Notes: generated by a model not told the origin, from the letters alone. A stretch of DNA of 64,000 bases from Methylobacterium sp. 10 (GCF_000519085.1 NZ_KI912577.1:1679331-1743330), one strand, 5' to 3'. Positions 9,490 through 18,727 are shown, counted from the first letter of the stretch. Numbers and translations: made by a program.

Positions 9490-10509
9490 ATGACGTTGAC
9501 ACGCCGTACCTTTGTCGCATCCGGCCTCGCCGCCCCTGCAATCCTGTCCCTGGGCGGGAGGGCGAGGGCTGCGACGACCCTGAAGATCTCGCACCAGTTC
9601 CCCGGCGGCACCATCGACGAGGGCGATTTTCGCGACCGCATGTGCCGCAAGTTCGCCGCTCTCCTGGCCGAGCGCTCGAAGGGGGCACTGGAGGTGCAGG
9701 TCTATCCGGGCTCGTCGCTGATGAAGACGAACGCCCAGTTCGGCGCCATGCGTAAGGGCGCCCTCGATATGAGCCTCTACCCGAGCCCCTATGCAGGCGG
9801 CGAAGTGGCGGAGATGAACATCGGCCTGATGCCGGCACTCGTGAGCTCCTACGAGCAGGCCGTTGCGTGGAAGAAGGCGCCGGTCGGCCGGAAGATCACC
9901 GAGATCCTCGATTCGAAGGGTATCCTCCTCGTCTCCTGGGTCTGGCAATCGGGCGGCGTCGCCAGCCGCGAGCGACCCCTCTACGCGCCCGCGGACGCCA
10001 AGGGTCTCAAGGTCCGTGGCGGATCCCGCGAGATGGACCTGATGATGAAGCAGGCCGGCGCGGCCACCCTGTCGATCCCCTCCAGCGAATCCTACGCCGC
10101 CATGCAGACCGGCGCCTGCGATGCGGTCATTACCTCATCCACCAGCCTGATCTCGTTCCGCCTGGAGGAATTGTCGAAGTCCCTGACGTCGGGCCGCGAG
10201 CGCTCGTACTGGTTCATGCTCGAGCCGATCATGATGTCGAAGATCGCCTTCGAGCGCCTGCCCAAGGACCAGCAGGATCTCATCATGGCGATCGGCGCCG
10301 AGCTCGAACCCTTCGGGCAGGCTGGCGCCAAGGCGGACGATACCAAGGTCGAGGAGATCTTCACCAAGGCCGGGGCCAAGGTGCAGAACCTGGACGAGAA
10401 GACCCTCGGCCAGTGGCGCGACATCGCCCGCGAGACCGCCTGGAAGGACTTCGCGGGCAAGTCGGCGAGCTGCGCCGAGCTCCTCAAGCTGGCGGAGCAG
10501 GTCTCGTGA
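9490..10509 (+). CDS. dctP: TRAP transporter substrate-binding protein (DctP family)
   Basis: The periplasmic solute receptor (339 residues) of a tripartite ATP-independent transporter, expected to bind a C4-dicarboxylate or similar organic acid. The N-terminus carries a twin-arginine-like signal (TRRTFVASGL, cleavage after RARA), which would mean export in folded form through Tat. The mature protein starts ATTLKISHQF. The middle has the family KGLKVRGGS segment, where the Arg usually forms the salt bridge with the ligand carboxylate. The start is ATG 9490 after GGGAGAAACGCC. Its stop overlaps the start of dctQ (GTGA), so the three subunits are translationally coupled. Confidence 0.94.
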   Translation: MTLTRRTFVASGLAAPAILSLGGRARAATTLKISHQFPGGTIDEGDFRDRMCRKFAALLAERSKGALEVQVYPGSSLMKTNAQFGAMRKGALDMSLYPSPYAGGEVAEMNIGLMPALVSSYEQAVAWKKAPVGRKITEILDSKGILLVSWVWQSGGVASRERPLYAPADAKGLKVRGGSREMDLMMKQAGAATLSIPSSESYAAMQTGACDAVITSSTSLISFRLEELSKSLTSGRERSYWFMLEPIMMSKIAFERLPKDQQDLIMAIGAELEPFGQAGAKADDTKVEEIFTKAGAKVQNLDEKTLGQWRDIARETAWKDFAGKSASCAELLKLAEQVS

Positions 10510-11150
10510 GCCACGCCTTCGACGCGGCCTCGGCCGCTTCAGAGACCGCCACGATGGCGCCCGAGCCCCGGATCCCCGGGATTCTTGGGCATCTCGATCG
10601 GGGCATGAAGGCCATCAACCGGGTGATCATGCTGCTGGGCGGCATCGCCCTGGTCTGCGCCTGCCTCGTGCTCAGCTACAGCGTGCTCGTGCGCTACGCC
10701 CTGCACGAACCCACCGACTGGCAGGACGAGATGGCGGTGTTCCTCATCGTGGGGGCCACCTTCTTCTCCGCCGCTGCCGTGCAGGCCCGGCGCGGCCACG
10801 TGGCGATCGAGGCCCTGAGCGGCCTGCTGTCGCCCCGCGTGAACCGGGCCCGCCTGCTGATGGCCGACATCGTCAGCATCGTGTTCGTCACCTTCTTCGC
10901 ATGGAAGAGCTGGACCCTGCTCCATGAAGCCTGGGTCGACGGTCAAGTCTCGCAATCCTCCTGGGGGCCGCCCCTGTGGATTCCCTATGCGCTCATGGCG
11001 ATCGGGATGAGCTTCCTCGGCCTGCAATTCCTGCTGCAGATCGTCGAGGCGCTGACCTACGGCCCGCGCGCGGCCGGATGGGCCAATCCGAAGGTCGGCC
11101 TCGGCGCCGATCTCAACAAGACACCTCTGAAGACAGGCAACCACCCATGA
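10506..11150 (+). CDS. dctQ: TRAP transporter small permease (DctQ family)
   Basis: A 214-residue membrane protein with four hydrophobic segments: about 43-63, 75-95, 116-136 and 158-180. It contains the DctQ-family signature YALHEPTDWQDEMAVFLIV. It joins the large permease and stabilises the complex in the inner membrane. The GTG start at 10506 overlaps the dctP TGA, and its own TGA overlaps the dctM ATG by four bases. The N-terminal 30 residues, before GILGHLDRGM, are poorly conserved in character and probably cytoplasmic. Confidence 0.92.
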   Translation: MSHAFDAASAASETATMAPEPRIPGILGHLDRGMKAINRVIMLLGGIALVCACLVLSYSVLVRYALHEPTDWQDEMAVFLIVGATFFSAAAVQARRGHVAIEALSGLLSPRVNRARLLMADIVSIVFVTFFAWKSWTLLHEAWVDGQVSQSSWGPPLWIPYALMAIGMSFLGLQFLLQIVEALTYGPRAAGWANPKVGLGADLNKTPLKTGNHP

Positions 11151-12499
11151 GCGTCGCGGCCATCGGCTTTCTCTATGCGGGCGCGACGCTCAGCGCGATG
11201 CTCGCCGGCATCCCCATCGCCTTCGCCCTGGGCTTCGTTGCCCTGGCCTTCATGTTCTTCTTCATGCCCGGCGCCTCCCTCGATACAGTCGCGCAGAACG
11301 TCTACGAGGAGATGGCTTCCATCACCCTGCTGTCGATCCCGCTCTTCATCCTGAAGGGCGCGGCCATCGGCCGGTCCAAAGCAGGCCAGGACCTCTACTC
11401 GGCGATGCATGCCTGGATGCACAAGATTCCGGGCGGCCTCGGCATCGCCAACGTCTTCGCCTGCGCGCTGTTCGCCGCCATGGCGGGGTCCTCGCCCGCC
11501 ACCTGCTCAGCCATCGGCTCGGCGGGCATTCCGGAGATGCGCAAGCGCGGCTACTCGCCGGGCTTCGCCGCCGGCATCATCGCGGCAGGGGGCACGCTGG
11601 GCATCCTGCTGCCGCCCTCGATCACCATGATCCTCTACGCGGTCGCCGCCGAGCAATCGCTGGGACGCCTGTTCCTCGCCGGCATCGGCCCGGGCCTGCT
11701 GCTGGTCGGTTTGTTCGCCGCCTGGTCGGTCTACCGCTTCCGCTCGGAATACGCCGCCGCGAAGGACGCCTACGAGCGCCACGGCACCGCCTCGGCCATC
11801 CTGGCCGAGGACACCTACAGCATGCGCCAGCGCTTCTCGACGCTGCCCCGCGTGCTGCCCTTCGTCATCCTGCTCACCGGCGTGATGGTAGCGCTCTATG
11901 GCGGCTACGCTACGCCCTCCGAGACGGCGGGCCTCGGCGGCCTCCTGGCGCTCGGTCTCATCGCGGTCATCTACGGCGTCTGGCGCCCGAAGGATGTGAA
12001 CCCGATCCTCGCGGCGACCCTGCGGGAATCCACCATGCTGATGCTGATCATCGGCATGTCGCTCCTCTACGCCTACGTGATGAGCTACCTGCACATCTCG
12101 CAATCGGCGGCCGCCGCCATCGTGGCGATGCAGCTGTCGAAGTGGGTGCTGCTGGTGACGATCCTCGGCCTCGTGATCCTGCTCGGCTTCTTCCTGCCGC
12201 CGGTCTCGATCATCCTGATGACGGCGCCTATCATCCTGCCGCCGTTGAAGGCCGCCGGGTTCGACCTCGTCTGGTTCGGCGTGGTGATGACCATCACCAT
12301 GGAGATGGGACTGATCCACCCGCCGGTGGGCCTCAACATCTTCGTCATCAAGAACATCGCCCCCGACATCCCGCTGAAGGACATCATCTGGGGCACGCTG
12401 CCCTTCGTGATCCTGATGGCCGTCGCCATCCTGATCCTCTGCCTCGTCCCCGGCATCGCCATGTGGCTGCCGAACTGGCTGCTGCCCTCGACGCGGTGA
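11147..12499 (+). CDS. dctM: TRAP transporter large permease (DctM family)
   Basis: A 450-residue ion-coupled permease with about 12 membrane helices. Family landmarks are visible: IPLFILKGAAIGRS near the start, MAGSSPATCSAIGS (scoop-motif region) and the C-terminal PVSIILMTAPIILP and EMGLIHPPVGLNIFV segments that form the second half of the transport site. The ATG at 11147 overlaps the dctQ stop. Together with dctP and dctQ it forms a complete, intact TRAP system driven by a sodium or proton gradient. A hairpin follows 18 bases after the stop codon. Confidence 0.95.
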   Translation: MSVAAIGFLYAGATLSAMLAGIPIAFALGFVALAFMFFFMPGASLDTVAQNVYEEMASITLLSIPLFILKGAAIGRSKAGQDLYSAMHAWMHKIPGGLGIANVFACALFAAMAGSSPATCSAIGSAGIPEMRKRGYSPGFAAGIIAAGGTLGILLPPSITMILYAVAAEQSLGRLFLAGIGPGLLLVGLFAAWSVYRFRSEYAAAKDAYERHGTASAILAEDTYSMRQRFSTLPRVLPFVILLTGVMVALYGGYATPSETAGLGGLLALGLIAVIYGVWRPKDVNPILAATLRESTMLMLIIGMSLLYAYVMSYLHISQSAAAAIVAMQLSKWVLLVTILGLVILLGFFLPPVSIILMTAPIILPPLKAAGFDLVWFGVVMTITMEMGLIHPPVGLNIFVIKNIAPDIPLKDIIWGTLPFVILMAVAILILCLVPGIAMWLPNWLLPSTR

Positions 12500-12517
12500 G
12501 GGTAAAAGCCACACAAT

Positions 12518-12547
12518 CCCACCTACCCCCGCCCAGTGGGAGGTGGG
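12518..12547. terminator. Hairpin between convergent dctM and LOG genes
   Basis: CCCACCT and AGGTGGG pair, with an additional inner CCC/GGG, in the 92 bases between the two convergent genes. There is no T-run on either strand. The position suits a bidirectional terminator, but the structure alone is moderate evidence. Confidence 0.4.
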
Positions 12548-12591
12548 GCCTTATGGAACGCCAAGGGGTTAGGCGGTGAAGCCCTCGCGGC

Positions 12592-13188
12592 TCAGAGTCG
12601 CTCGGCCACGAACGCCTCCGCCTCCGGCGAAGTCTCCGTGGGTTCGTTCCGTAGCAGGCCGATGACCTCTGTGGCGTCCTTTGCCACGAGGTAATTGAGT
12701 TCCAGCCCCTCGCGGATGAAGCCCTGGTCGCGCATGTGGTCGAGGAGCGTCAGCAGCGGTGTCCAGAACTCGGCGATCGAGAGAAGCAGGATCGGCTTCT
12801 TGTGCTGGCCGAGCTGCGCCCATGTAAGCTGCTCCACGAGTTCTTCCAGGGTACCGATGCCGCCGGGCAGGGCGACGAAAGCGTCGGACCGCTCGAACAT
12901 CAGCCGCTTGCGGGTATGCATGTCACCGACGACGATGGTCTCCTGGATGGCGTCCAGCATCCGCTCGCGCGATTTGAGGAAGTCCGGAATGATGCCTGTG
13001 ACATGGCCGCCGGCATCGAGCACCGCCTGAGCCACCGTGCCCATCAGCCCGACATTACCGCCGCCATAGACGAGGCCGAGCCCGGCTTCCGCCAGAGCGC
13101 GGCCAAGCGCCGCCGCGGCCCCGGCGAAGGCCGGATCGCCGCCGAAGCCCGAGCCGCAATAGACGCAGACGTTCTTCACCGGGGCCAT
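12592..13188 (-). CDS. LOG family protein (nucleotide phosphoribohydrolase-like, TIGR00730)
   Basis: A 198-residue lysine-decarboxylase-fold protein of the LOG group. It has the GGGNVGLMG motif and the diagnostic PGGIGTLEE motif (consensus PGGxGTxxE), which cleave cytokinin riboside 5'-monophosphate to free base in characterised members. The start at MAPVKNVCVYCGSG (13188) is preferred over an upstream ATG at 13236, because the fold begins at KNVCVYCGS. Plant-associated methylobacteria are known cytokinin producers, so a role in cytokinin activation is plausible. General nucleotide hydrolysis is equally possible. Confidence 0.9.
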   Translation of the reverse strand: MAPVKNVCVYCGSGFGGDPAFAGAAAALGRALAEAGLGLVYGGGNVGLMGTVAQAVLDAGGHVTGIIPDFLKSRERMLDAIQETIVVGDMHTRKRLMFERSDAFVALPGGIGTLEELVEQLTWAQLGQHKKPILLLSIAEFWTPLLTLLDHMRDQGFIREGLELNYLVAKDATEVIGLLRNEPTETSPEAEAFVAERL

Positions 13189-13403
13189 GCCGAGCCTCCC
13201 CCGATCAGGGGCAGGGAGGCGCCATCCAGGGGCCAAACTGCTGATTTCGTGAATGATCCCGCCTTTCGGGGGGAAGCGCGATTTGGTGTTGAGATCATGT
13301 CGGCTAGTATGTCGCCATCAATCGACGTTTTGTCGACAGCCAGAGTCGAAACCCGACGATGTTATCTGCCGCAAAGTCGAGGGATTTGAGGAGCGGGGGT
13401 GCC

Positions 13404-15014
13404 ATGACGGCGCAGTGGCGGCGAGGCCTGATTCTCGCGGGCGGTGGCCTGCTCGCCGGATTCGCTCTGGTCGTCGTGCTGTCCGGCACCGGCGAGATGT
13501 TCAAGCGCGCGCAGGGCGACAAGCAGCCCGTCGCCGCGGCGACGTCGCCTCAGCCGAGGGAGACCAGCACGCCCGAATCGCGGGCGGCGGAATCGCCCGC
13601 CGCCCCCGGCTCGCCGGTGACGCCTCCGGCGCGCCGCGATGAGGGGGCTTCGACGACGCCGGGAAAGTCGTCGGCGGGGGGAAGGGGCGCCACCGGGCAG
13701 ACGGGCAACCCGCCCGCCGCGCAGGATCAGGCGCAGGCTCCGACCTTCGACATCATCCGCGTCGAGCCGACGGGCGAGACCGTGATCGCCGGTCGCGGAA
13801 CGCCCAACACCACCGTCGAGATGCTGCGCGACAACCACCCGATTGCCCGTGCGCTCATCGACCCGTCCGGTCAGTTTGCCATCGTCCCGCCTGCGCTCCC
13901 CGCCGGTAGCAGCGAGATCACCCTGAGTTCGATCGGGGCCGACGGCCAGGGGCGGCAGGCGCGGGAGACCGTCATGGTGGTGGTCTCCGCCGACCGTACC
14001 ACCAAGCCCCTCATCGCCCTGACGTCCCCCGACAAACCCACAGTCGTCCTGTCGCAGCCGGATCGTCCGGTGGATGCGGCTTCGGCCAAAGCGGCCGGCG
14101 GCGGTCCGAAGGGCGCCGGTTCGGACAGGTCCGGCGGCACGGCGAGGGCCCCGGGCGATTCAGCTAAGGCGAATGGCGCGGTTGCCGCCAGACCCGAAGC
14201 GGCCGGTCCCGACTCGTCCGGCGCGCAGAAGCCGGATGCCGTGCCGGTGAAGGTCGTCAGCGTCGATGCGGAGGAAGGCGGGCGTCTCTTCGTGACCGGG
14301 CAGGCGCCGGCCGGTGCCACCGTCCGCCTCTACATCAACGACGCCCAGATCGCCCCCGGCAGCGTCGGCGCCGACGGGCGGGTCTCGTTCACGATCGGGC
14401 GCGGGGTCGCGCCCGGCGATTACCGGATCCGCATCGATCAGGTGGATCCGGTCTCGGGCAAGGTGAAGAACCGATCCGAAGTCGCCTTCTCCATGCCGCA
14501 TGCGGCAAAGCCCGTGGTGGGTTCGGGGCAGGACGCGCCGCCGAACGCGACGCCGTCGGCCCTCGCGGCCAAGCCTTTGCCGAGCGCGGCGCTGGCGGCG
14601 AGGCCGCATGCCAAGTCCTCACCGGTCCTTGCTTCTCCCCTCGGCCGCCCGGTCCAGGGGGCGCCCCAGGACGCCTCGCCGAGCACGCCGGCCTCTGCCA
14701 TGACGATGGGCCGGTCGCAGCCGAGCCCCACGACGGACGAAGCCGGCGCGAAAGCGGTGTCGGCCTTGGCGATCCAGCCCTCGGCCGCACCGCAGAGCGT
14801 GTTCGTGCCGGAGATCAACACCGCCCGGATCACCCGCGGCGACAGCCTGTGGCAGATCAGCCGGCGCATCTACGGCAAGGGCATCCGCTACACGGTGATC
14901 TTCGACGCCAACCAGCCGCAGATCCGCAACCCGGACCTGATCTATCCCGGCCAGATCTTCGTGGTCCCGTCCGAGACTGCGTCCACGCTGCCGCAGGACA
15001 AGCGGCGCAGCTAA
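13404..15014 (+). CDS. LysM-domain envelope protein
   Basis: A 536-residue envelope protein. An N-terminal membrane anchor (LILAGGGLLAGFALVVVL) is followed by long Ala/Pro/Gly-rich linkers. Two or three short beta-sandwich-like segments follow, each beginning with a pattern such as FDIIRVEPTGETVIAGRGTPN and VSVDAEEGGRLFVTGQAPAGA (Ig-like repeats). The C-terminus is a LysM domain (ITRGDSLWQISRRIYGKG through LIYPGQIFVVP) for peptidoglycan binding. ATG 13404 is chosen over 13359 because GGAGCGGGGG lies just upstream and the anchor then starts normally. It probably tethers envelope structures; no enzyme domain is seen. Confidence 0.85.
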   Translation: MTAQWRRGLILAGGGLLAGFALVVVLSGTGEMFKRAQGDKQPVAAATSPQPRETSTPESRAAESPAAPGSPVTPPARRDEGASTTPGKSSAGGRGATGQTGNPPAAQDQAQAPTFDIIRVEPTGETVIAGRGTPNTTVEMLRDNHPIARALIDPSGQFAIVPPALPAGSSEITLSSIGADGQGRQARETVMVVVSADRTTKPLIALTSPDKPTVVLSQPDRPVDAASAKAAGGGPKGAGSDRSGGTARAPGDSAKANGAVAARPEAAGPDSSGAQKPDAVPVKVVSVDAEEGGRLFVTGQAPAGATVRLYINDAQIAPGSVGADGRVSFTIGRGVAPGDYRIRIDQVDPVSGKVKNRSEVAFSMPHAAKPVVGSGQDAPPNATPSALAAKPLPSAALAARPHAKSSPVLASPLGRPVQGAPQDASPSTPASAMTMGRSQPSPTTDEAGAKAVSALAIQPSAAPQSVFVPEINTARITRGDSLWQISRRIYGKGIRYTVIFDANQPQIRNPDLIYPGQIFVVPSETASTLPQDKRRS

Positions 15015-15136
15015 GCCGCGACCGCGCGTCCTGCATCCCGGCCCTGCGCCGCCGGGCGACTGTCTGGAACGGTTCGATGGACTATATCGGGAGCTGAATT
15101 CGACCGCTCCCGGTTCATCTGCCCGAGTCTGCCTGA

Positions 15137-17104
15137 ATGAGCACCGATCCCACCTCCGCGGCGGGCGGCGGCACGACGCCGTCCGAGCGCCCCGGCCTGT
15201 TCGCCACCTATCGGCGCCTGTGGCCCTACCTCTGGCCCCATACCCGGCCGGACCTGCAGCGGCGCGTCTTCCTCGCCTTCGGCCTCCTCCTCGTCGCGAA
15301 ATTCGTGACGATGCTGACGCCCTTCACCTTCAAATGGGCGACGGATGCCCTCGTGGCGGCGGTGGGGGACAAGGACGGCCTCGGGGCCACGCTCCCCACG
15401 GGCTTGTTCGCGGCACCGATGCTGATGATCGGGCTCTACGGCCTGTCGCGGGTGATCATGGCCGTGCTCACCCAGGTGCGCGACGGGCTCTTCGCCAAGG
15501 TGGCGATGCATGCGGTGCGCCGCCTCGCGCTCCAGACCTTCGAGCACATGCACCGGCTCTCCCTGCGCTTCCATCTGGAGCGCAAGACCGGCGGCCTCAC
15601 CCGTGTGCTGGAGCGCGGGCGCGGCGGCATCGAGGAGCTCTCGCGCCTGATGGTGCTGACGCTGGTCCCCACCATCGTCGAATTCCTCCTTGTCATCGGC
15701 GTCCTCGCCTACGAATTCGACTGGCTCTACTCGTTCGTCGTCTTCGTGATGGTGGCGGCCTATCTCGCCTTCACCTGGAAGGCGACGCAATGGCGGATCG
15801 AGATCCGCCGGCGGATGAACAATTCGGATACGGATGCCAACACCAAGGCCGTGGATTCGCTGCTGAATTTCGAGACGGTGAAGTATTTCGGGGCCGAACG
15901 GCGCGAGGCCGAGCGCTACGACGGCTCCATGGCGAAATACGAGAAGGCCTCGACCCAGACCTACGTCTCGCTCGCCGTGCTCAATGCCGGCCAGGCCCTG
16001 ATCTTCACCATTGGCATGACCGTGGTGATGTGGCTCGCGGCACGGGACATCATGGCCGGCCGCACGACGCTCGGCGGGTTCGTTCTCGTCAACACGATGC
16101 TGGTGCAGCTCTCCATGCCGCTCAACTTCATGGGCATGATTTACCGCGAGATCAAACAGGCGCTCATCGACATCGACGACATGTTCCAGATCCTGCACCG
16201 CAACCCCGAGATCGCCGACAGGCCGGGCGCGAAACCCCTCGCCGTGTCGGACGGTGTGGTCAGGTTCGAGGACGTCCGCTTCGCCTACGATCCGGCGAGG
16301 CCCATCCTGCGCGGCGTCAGCTTCGAGGTCCCGGCCGGGCGGACCATCGCCATCGTCGGTCCCTCCGGAGCCGGCAAATCGACCCTGTCGCGGCTGCTGT
16401 TCCGGTTCTACGAGCCGCAATCGGGGCGCATCCTCATCGACGGCCAGGACATCGCCGGGGTCGAGCAGGGGAGTCTCAGGGCCGCCATCGGCATGGTCCC
16501 GCAGGACACCGTGCTTTTTAACGACACGATCGGCTACAACATCCGCTACGGTCAGTGGGACGCGGGCGACGGGGAGGTCCGTGAGGCCGCCCGCCTCGCC
16601 CAGATCGACCGCTTCGTCTCCGCCCTGCCGGAGGGCTACGACACGCCCGTGGGCGAGCGCGGGCTGAAGCTGTCGGGCGGCGAGAAACAGCGCGTCGCCA
16701 TCGCTCGCACGATCCTGAAGGGGCCGCCGATCCTGGTCCTCGACGAGGCGACGTCGGCCCTCGATTCCTTTACCGAGCGTGAGATCCAGGACGCCCTCGA
16801 CAAGGTCAGCCGTGGCCGCACCACCCTCGTCATCGCCCACCGCCTGTCGACAGTAGTCAATGCGGACGAGATCATCGTCCTCGACCGGGGCGTGATCGTC
16901 GAGCGCGGCGACCATCAGACCCTGCTCGATCTCGGCGGGGTCTACGCCTCCCTCTGGAGCCGCCAGCGCGAGGCCGACGAGGCCCGCGAGATCCTCAAGC
17001 GGGCGGAGGAGCGGCGGGCCGACGAGGAGGTGTCATCTTCCGATAGGCAGGCCATTCCTCAGCCGATAAGGCCCGTCGTTCCGGAGCCGATGCCCGCCGA
17101 ATAG
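15137..17104 (+). CDS. ABCB-type exporter, fused permease/ATPase (ATM1/HMT1-like)
   Basis: A 655-residue half-transporter that works as a homodimer in the inner membrane. Residues 1-340 form a six-helix ABC transmembrane domain with the NSDTDANTKAVDSLLNFETV region typical of the ATM1/HMT1 group. The ATPase domain has Walker A GPSGAGKST, Q-loop MVPQDTVLF, signature LSGGEKQR, Walker B ILVLDEATSALD and switch His in VIAHRLST. Mitochondrial and bacterial ATM1-like proteins export glutathione-linked or metal-linked compounds. It ends 209 bases before the carrier-protein operon on the same strand, but a palindrome and a promoter lie between, so it is treated as a separate unit. Confidence 0.93.
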   Translation: MSTDPTSAAGGGTTPSERPGLFATYRRLWPYLWPHTRPDLQRRVFLAFGLLLVAKFVTMLTPFTFKWATDALVAAVGDKDGLGATLPTGLFAAPMLMIGLYGLSRVIMAVLTQVRDGLFAKVAMHAVRRLALQTFEHMHRLSLRFHLERKTGGLTRVLERGRGGIEELSRLMVLTLVPTIVEFLLVIGVLAYEFDWLYSFVVFVMVAAYLAFTWKATQWRIEIRRRMNNSDTDANTKAVDSLLNFETVKYFGAERREAERYDGSMAKYEKASTQTYVSLAVLNAGQALIFTIGMTVVMWLAARDIMAGRTTLGGFVLVNTMLVQLSMPLNFMGMIYREIKQALIDIDDMFQILHRNPEIADRPGAKPLAVSDGVVRFEDVRFAYDPARPILRGVSFEVPAGRTIAIVGPSGAGKSTLSRLLFRFYEPQSGRILIDGQDIAGVEQGSLRAAIGMVPQDTVLFNDTIGYNIRYGQWDAGDGEVREAARLAQIDRFVSALPEGYDTPVGERGLKLSGGEKQRVAIARTILKGPPILVLDEATSALDSFTEREIQDALDKVSRGRTTLVIAHRLSTVVNADEIIVLDRGVIVERGDHQTLLDLGGVYASLWSRQREADEAREILKRAEERRADEEVSSSDRQAIPQPIRPVVPEPMPAE

Positions 17105-17172
17105 GGCATCGGCAAGGGGGCATGCCGTGTGCAGCCTTGGATGATCGTATCAGCGATGCGATGACTGTTCAG

Positions 17173-17219
17173 AATTGGCATTGGTAAACAAGTCTATTTA
17201 CCAATATTCATGCCGAATT
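17173..17219. promoter_or_regulatory. Palindromic operator candidate upstream of the carrier-protein operon
   Basis: A perfect inverted repeat TTGGTAAA - 8 bases - TTTACCAA occupies 17181-17204. It is extended by an outer imperfect dyad, AATTGGCAT (17173-17181) against ATGCCGAATT (17210-17219). The core has the size of a homodimeric repressor or activator site and lies about 50 bases upstream of a promoter-like element and 109 bases before the carrier-protein gene. No regulator gene is adjacent, so the binding protein is unknown. There is no T-run, which argues against a simple terminator for the exporter gene. Confidence 0.55.
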
Positions 17220-17253
17220 GTGTCCCCTCATTAACTACCTGGGCCGATTGGCC

Positions 17254-17281
17254 TTGACCGGCAGGATCACTGCGATATTTT
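17254..17281 (+). promoter_or_regulatory. Sigma-70-like promoter for the carrier-protein operon
   Basis: TTGACC (17254-17259), a 16-base spacer and TATTTT (17276-17281) resemble a housekeeping promoter. It lies 32 bases before the carrier-protein start at 17313, downstream of the palindrome. Weak sequence matches of this kind are common, so the call rests mainly on position. Confidence 0.4.
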
Positions 17282-17312
17282 CGGAGAAATATTATGTAAA
17301 AGGCGCGGCAAC

Positions 17313-17567
17313 ATGGTACTTCCCGAAGACATCCGCGAAACGCTCAAGAGCGTCGCGGCCTTGACCGAAGTGATCGACAGTCTCGGCGAAGACGACAACT
17401 TGTTCGACAAAGGTCTGGATTCATTCGGCTCGGTCCAGCTGATGCTCGCGCTCGAAGAACGCTACAATATCGAGTTCCCCGATAACCTCCTCAACCGGCG
17501 CTCCTTCTCCACCATCCGCATCATCGTCGAGACGGTGAGCAAGCTGACCGTTTCGGCAGCGGCATGA
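17313..17567 (+). CDS. Stand-alone acyl/aminoacyl carrier protein
   Basis: An 84-residue carrier protein. The 4'-phosphopantetheine attachment motif is GLDSFGSVQL with Ser37; DSF replaces the DSL of fatty-acid ACP. LMLALEERYNIEFPDNLL is the typical helix II/III region. It is the first gene of a six-gene operon, and its stop overlaps the start of the dehydrogenase gene (ATGA). The third gene is an amino acid:[carrier protein] ligase, so this is most likely the carrier that receives the activated amino acid rather than the fatty-acid ACP. The substrate bound in vivo is inferred. Confidence 0.9.
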   Translation: MVLPEDIRETLKSVAALTEVIDSLGEDDNLFDKGLDSFGSVQLMLALEERYNIEFPDNLLNRRSFSTIRIIVETVSKLTVSAAA

Positions 17568-18727
17568 CCGACATCGCCATCCGCGCCAAGCGGGTCGCGG
17601 CCATCGCTGCCCTCCATGCCGACGACGTCGACCGTGAGGCCCGCTTCCCCGCCGAGGCAGTGGCGGCTCTCAAGAGGGAGCGCCTGCTCGGGATGCAGAT
17701 CCCCATGCAGTTCGGTGGCGAGAGTGCGAGCCTGTCGCAGATAGCGGAGGTCTGCTTCACCCTGTCCCAGGCCTGTTCCGCTGCGGCGATGGTCTTTGCC
17801 ATGCATCAGATCAAGGTCGCGAGCCTCGTTTCGCACGGCCTCGAGAGCGAGTGGCACTGCGCCCTGATGGAGGGGGTGGCGCGCGATCAGCTCCTCTTCG
17901 CCTCGGCCACCACCGAGGGCGGCATCGGCGGCGATCTGCGCAACAGCCTATGCGCGGTCGAGACGGTGGGCGACGTATTCCATTTCGCCAAGGACGCCAC
18001 CGTCATCTCCTACGGTGCCCATGCCGACGTGATCCTGGCCACCGGCCGCCGTCATCCGGACGCGGCCTCGTCGGACCAGGTCCTCGTGGCCCTGATGAAG
18101 GGGCAGATGTCCCTGGAGCGCACCAGCACCTGGGACACGCTGGGCATGCGCGGCACCTGCAGCGACGGATTCAAGCTCAAAGCCCGCGACGTGCCGGCGG
18201 CGCAGATCCTGCCGAAACCCTTCGCCGAGATCGCGGCGCAATCGATGCTCGCCGCCTCGCACCTGCTCTGGAGCAGCGTCTGGTTCGGCATCGCCAGCCA
18301 TGCCCTCGACCGGGCCAGGGCCTATGTTCAGGGCGAAGCCCGGCGCAGGCCGGGCCAGGCTCCCCCCGGGGCCCTGCGTCTGGCCGAGGCCGCCAACGAG
18401 CTCCAGGCCATGAAGGCGACGGTGATCGCCGCCCTCAAGCGCTACGAGGCGGCGCAGGGCGACGCGGACGAGCTCGGCTCCATCGGGTTCGCCGTCATGC
18501 TCAACAACGTAAAGACGACGATCTCGACGAAATCGGTCGATATCGTCCAGCGTGCGCTGGGTATCGTCGGGCTCTCCGGCTACAAGAACGGCACCGCATT
18601 CAGCCTCGGTCGGCAACTGCGCGACGTGCTGTCGGCGCCGCTGATGATCAACAACGACCGCATCCTCGCCAACACCGCAAACCTCCTGCTCGTGCAGAAG
18701 GGCGGGGGCCAGCTTCTGAGCGCATGA
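17564..18727 (+). CDS. Acyl-CoA dehydrogenase-like flavoprotein
   Basis: A 387-residue protein with the acyl-CoA dehydrogenase fold. An N-terminal helical domain contains [19 protein letters not shown] followed by GGESAS. A middle beta domain contains [11 protein letters not shown] and [16 protein letters not shown], where the family TLGMRGT motif contacts flavin. The C-terminal helical bundle ends [20 protein letters not shown]. The usual IYEGT active-site glutamate segment is replaced by [17 protein letters not shown], as in type-2/HpaH-like members, so simple fatty acyl-CoA oxidation is unlikely. Coupled to a carrier protein and an amino-acid loading enzyme, it may act on a carrier-bound aminoacyl group, as known flavoproteins act on prolyl-carrier proteins. 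Confidence 0.85.
   Translation: MTDIAIRAKRVAAIAALHADDVDREARFPAEAVAALKRERLLGMQIPMQFGGESASLSQIAEVCFTLSQACSAAAMVFAMHQIKVASLVSHGLESEWHCALMEGVARDQLLFASATTEGGIGGDLRNSLCAVETVGDVFHFAKDATVISYGAHADVILATGRRHPDAASSDQVLVALMKGQMSLERTSTWDTLGMRGTCSDGFKLKARDVPAAQILPKPFAEIAAQSMLAASHLLWSSVWFGIASHALDRARAYVQGEARRRPGQAPPGALRLAEAANELQAMKATVIAALKRYEAAQGDADELGSIGFAVMLNNVKTTISTKSVDIVQRALGIVGLSGYKNGTAFSLGRQLRDVLSAPLMINNDRILANTANLLLVQKGGGQLLSA

Noticed and set aside
15137..17104. The ABCB exporter as part of the carrier-protein operon (product export)
   Set aside because: A 208-base gap with a palindrome and a promoter-like element separates them. It remains possible but has no direct support.
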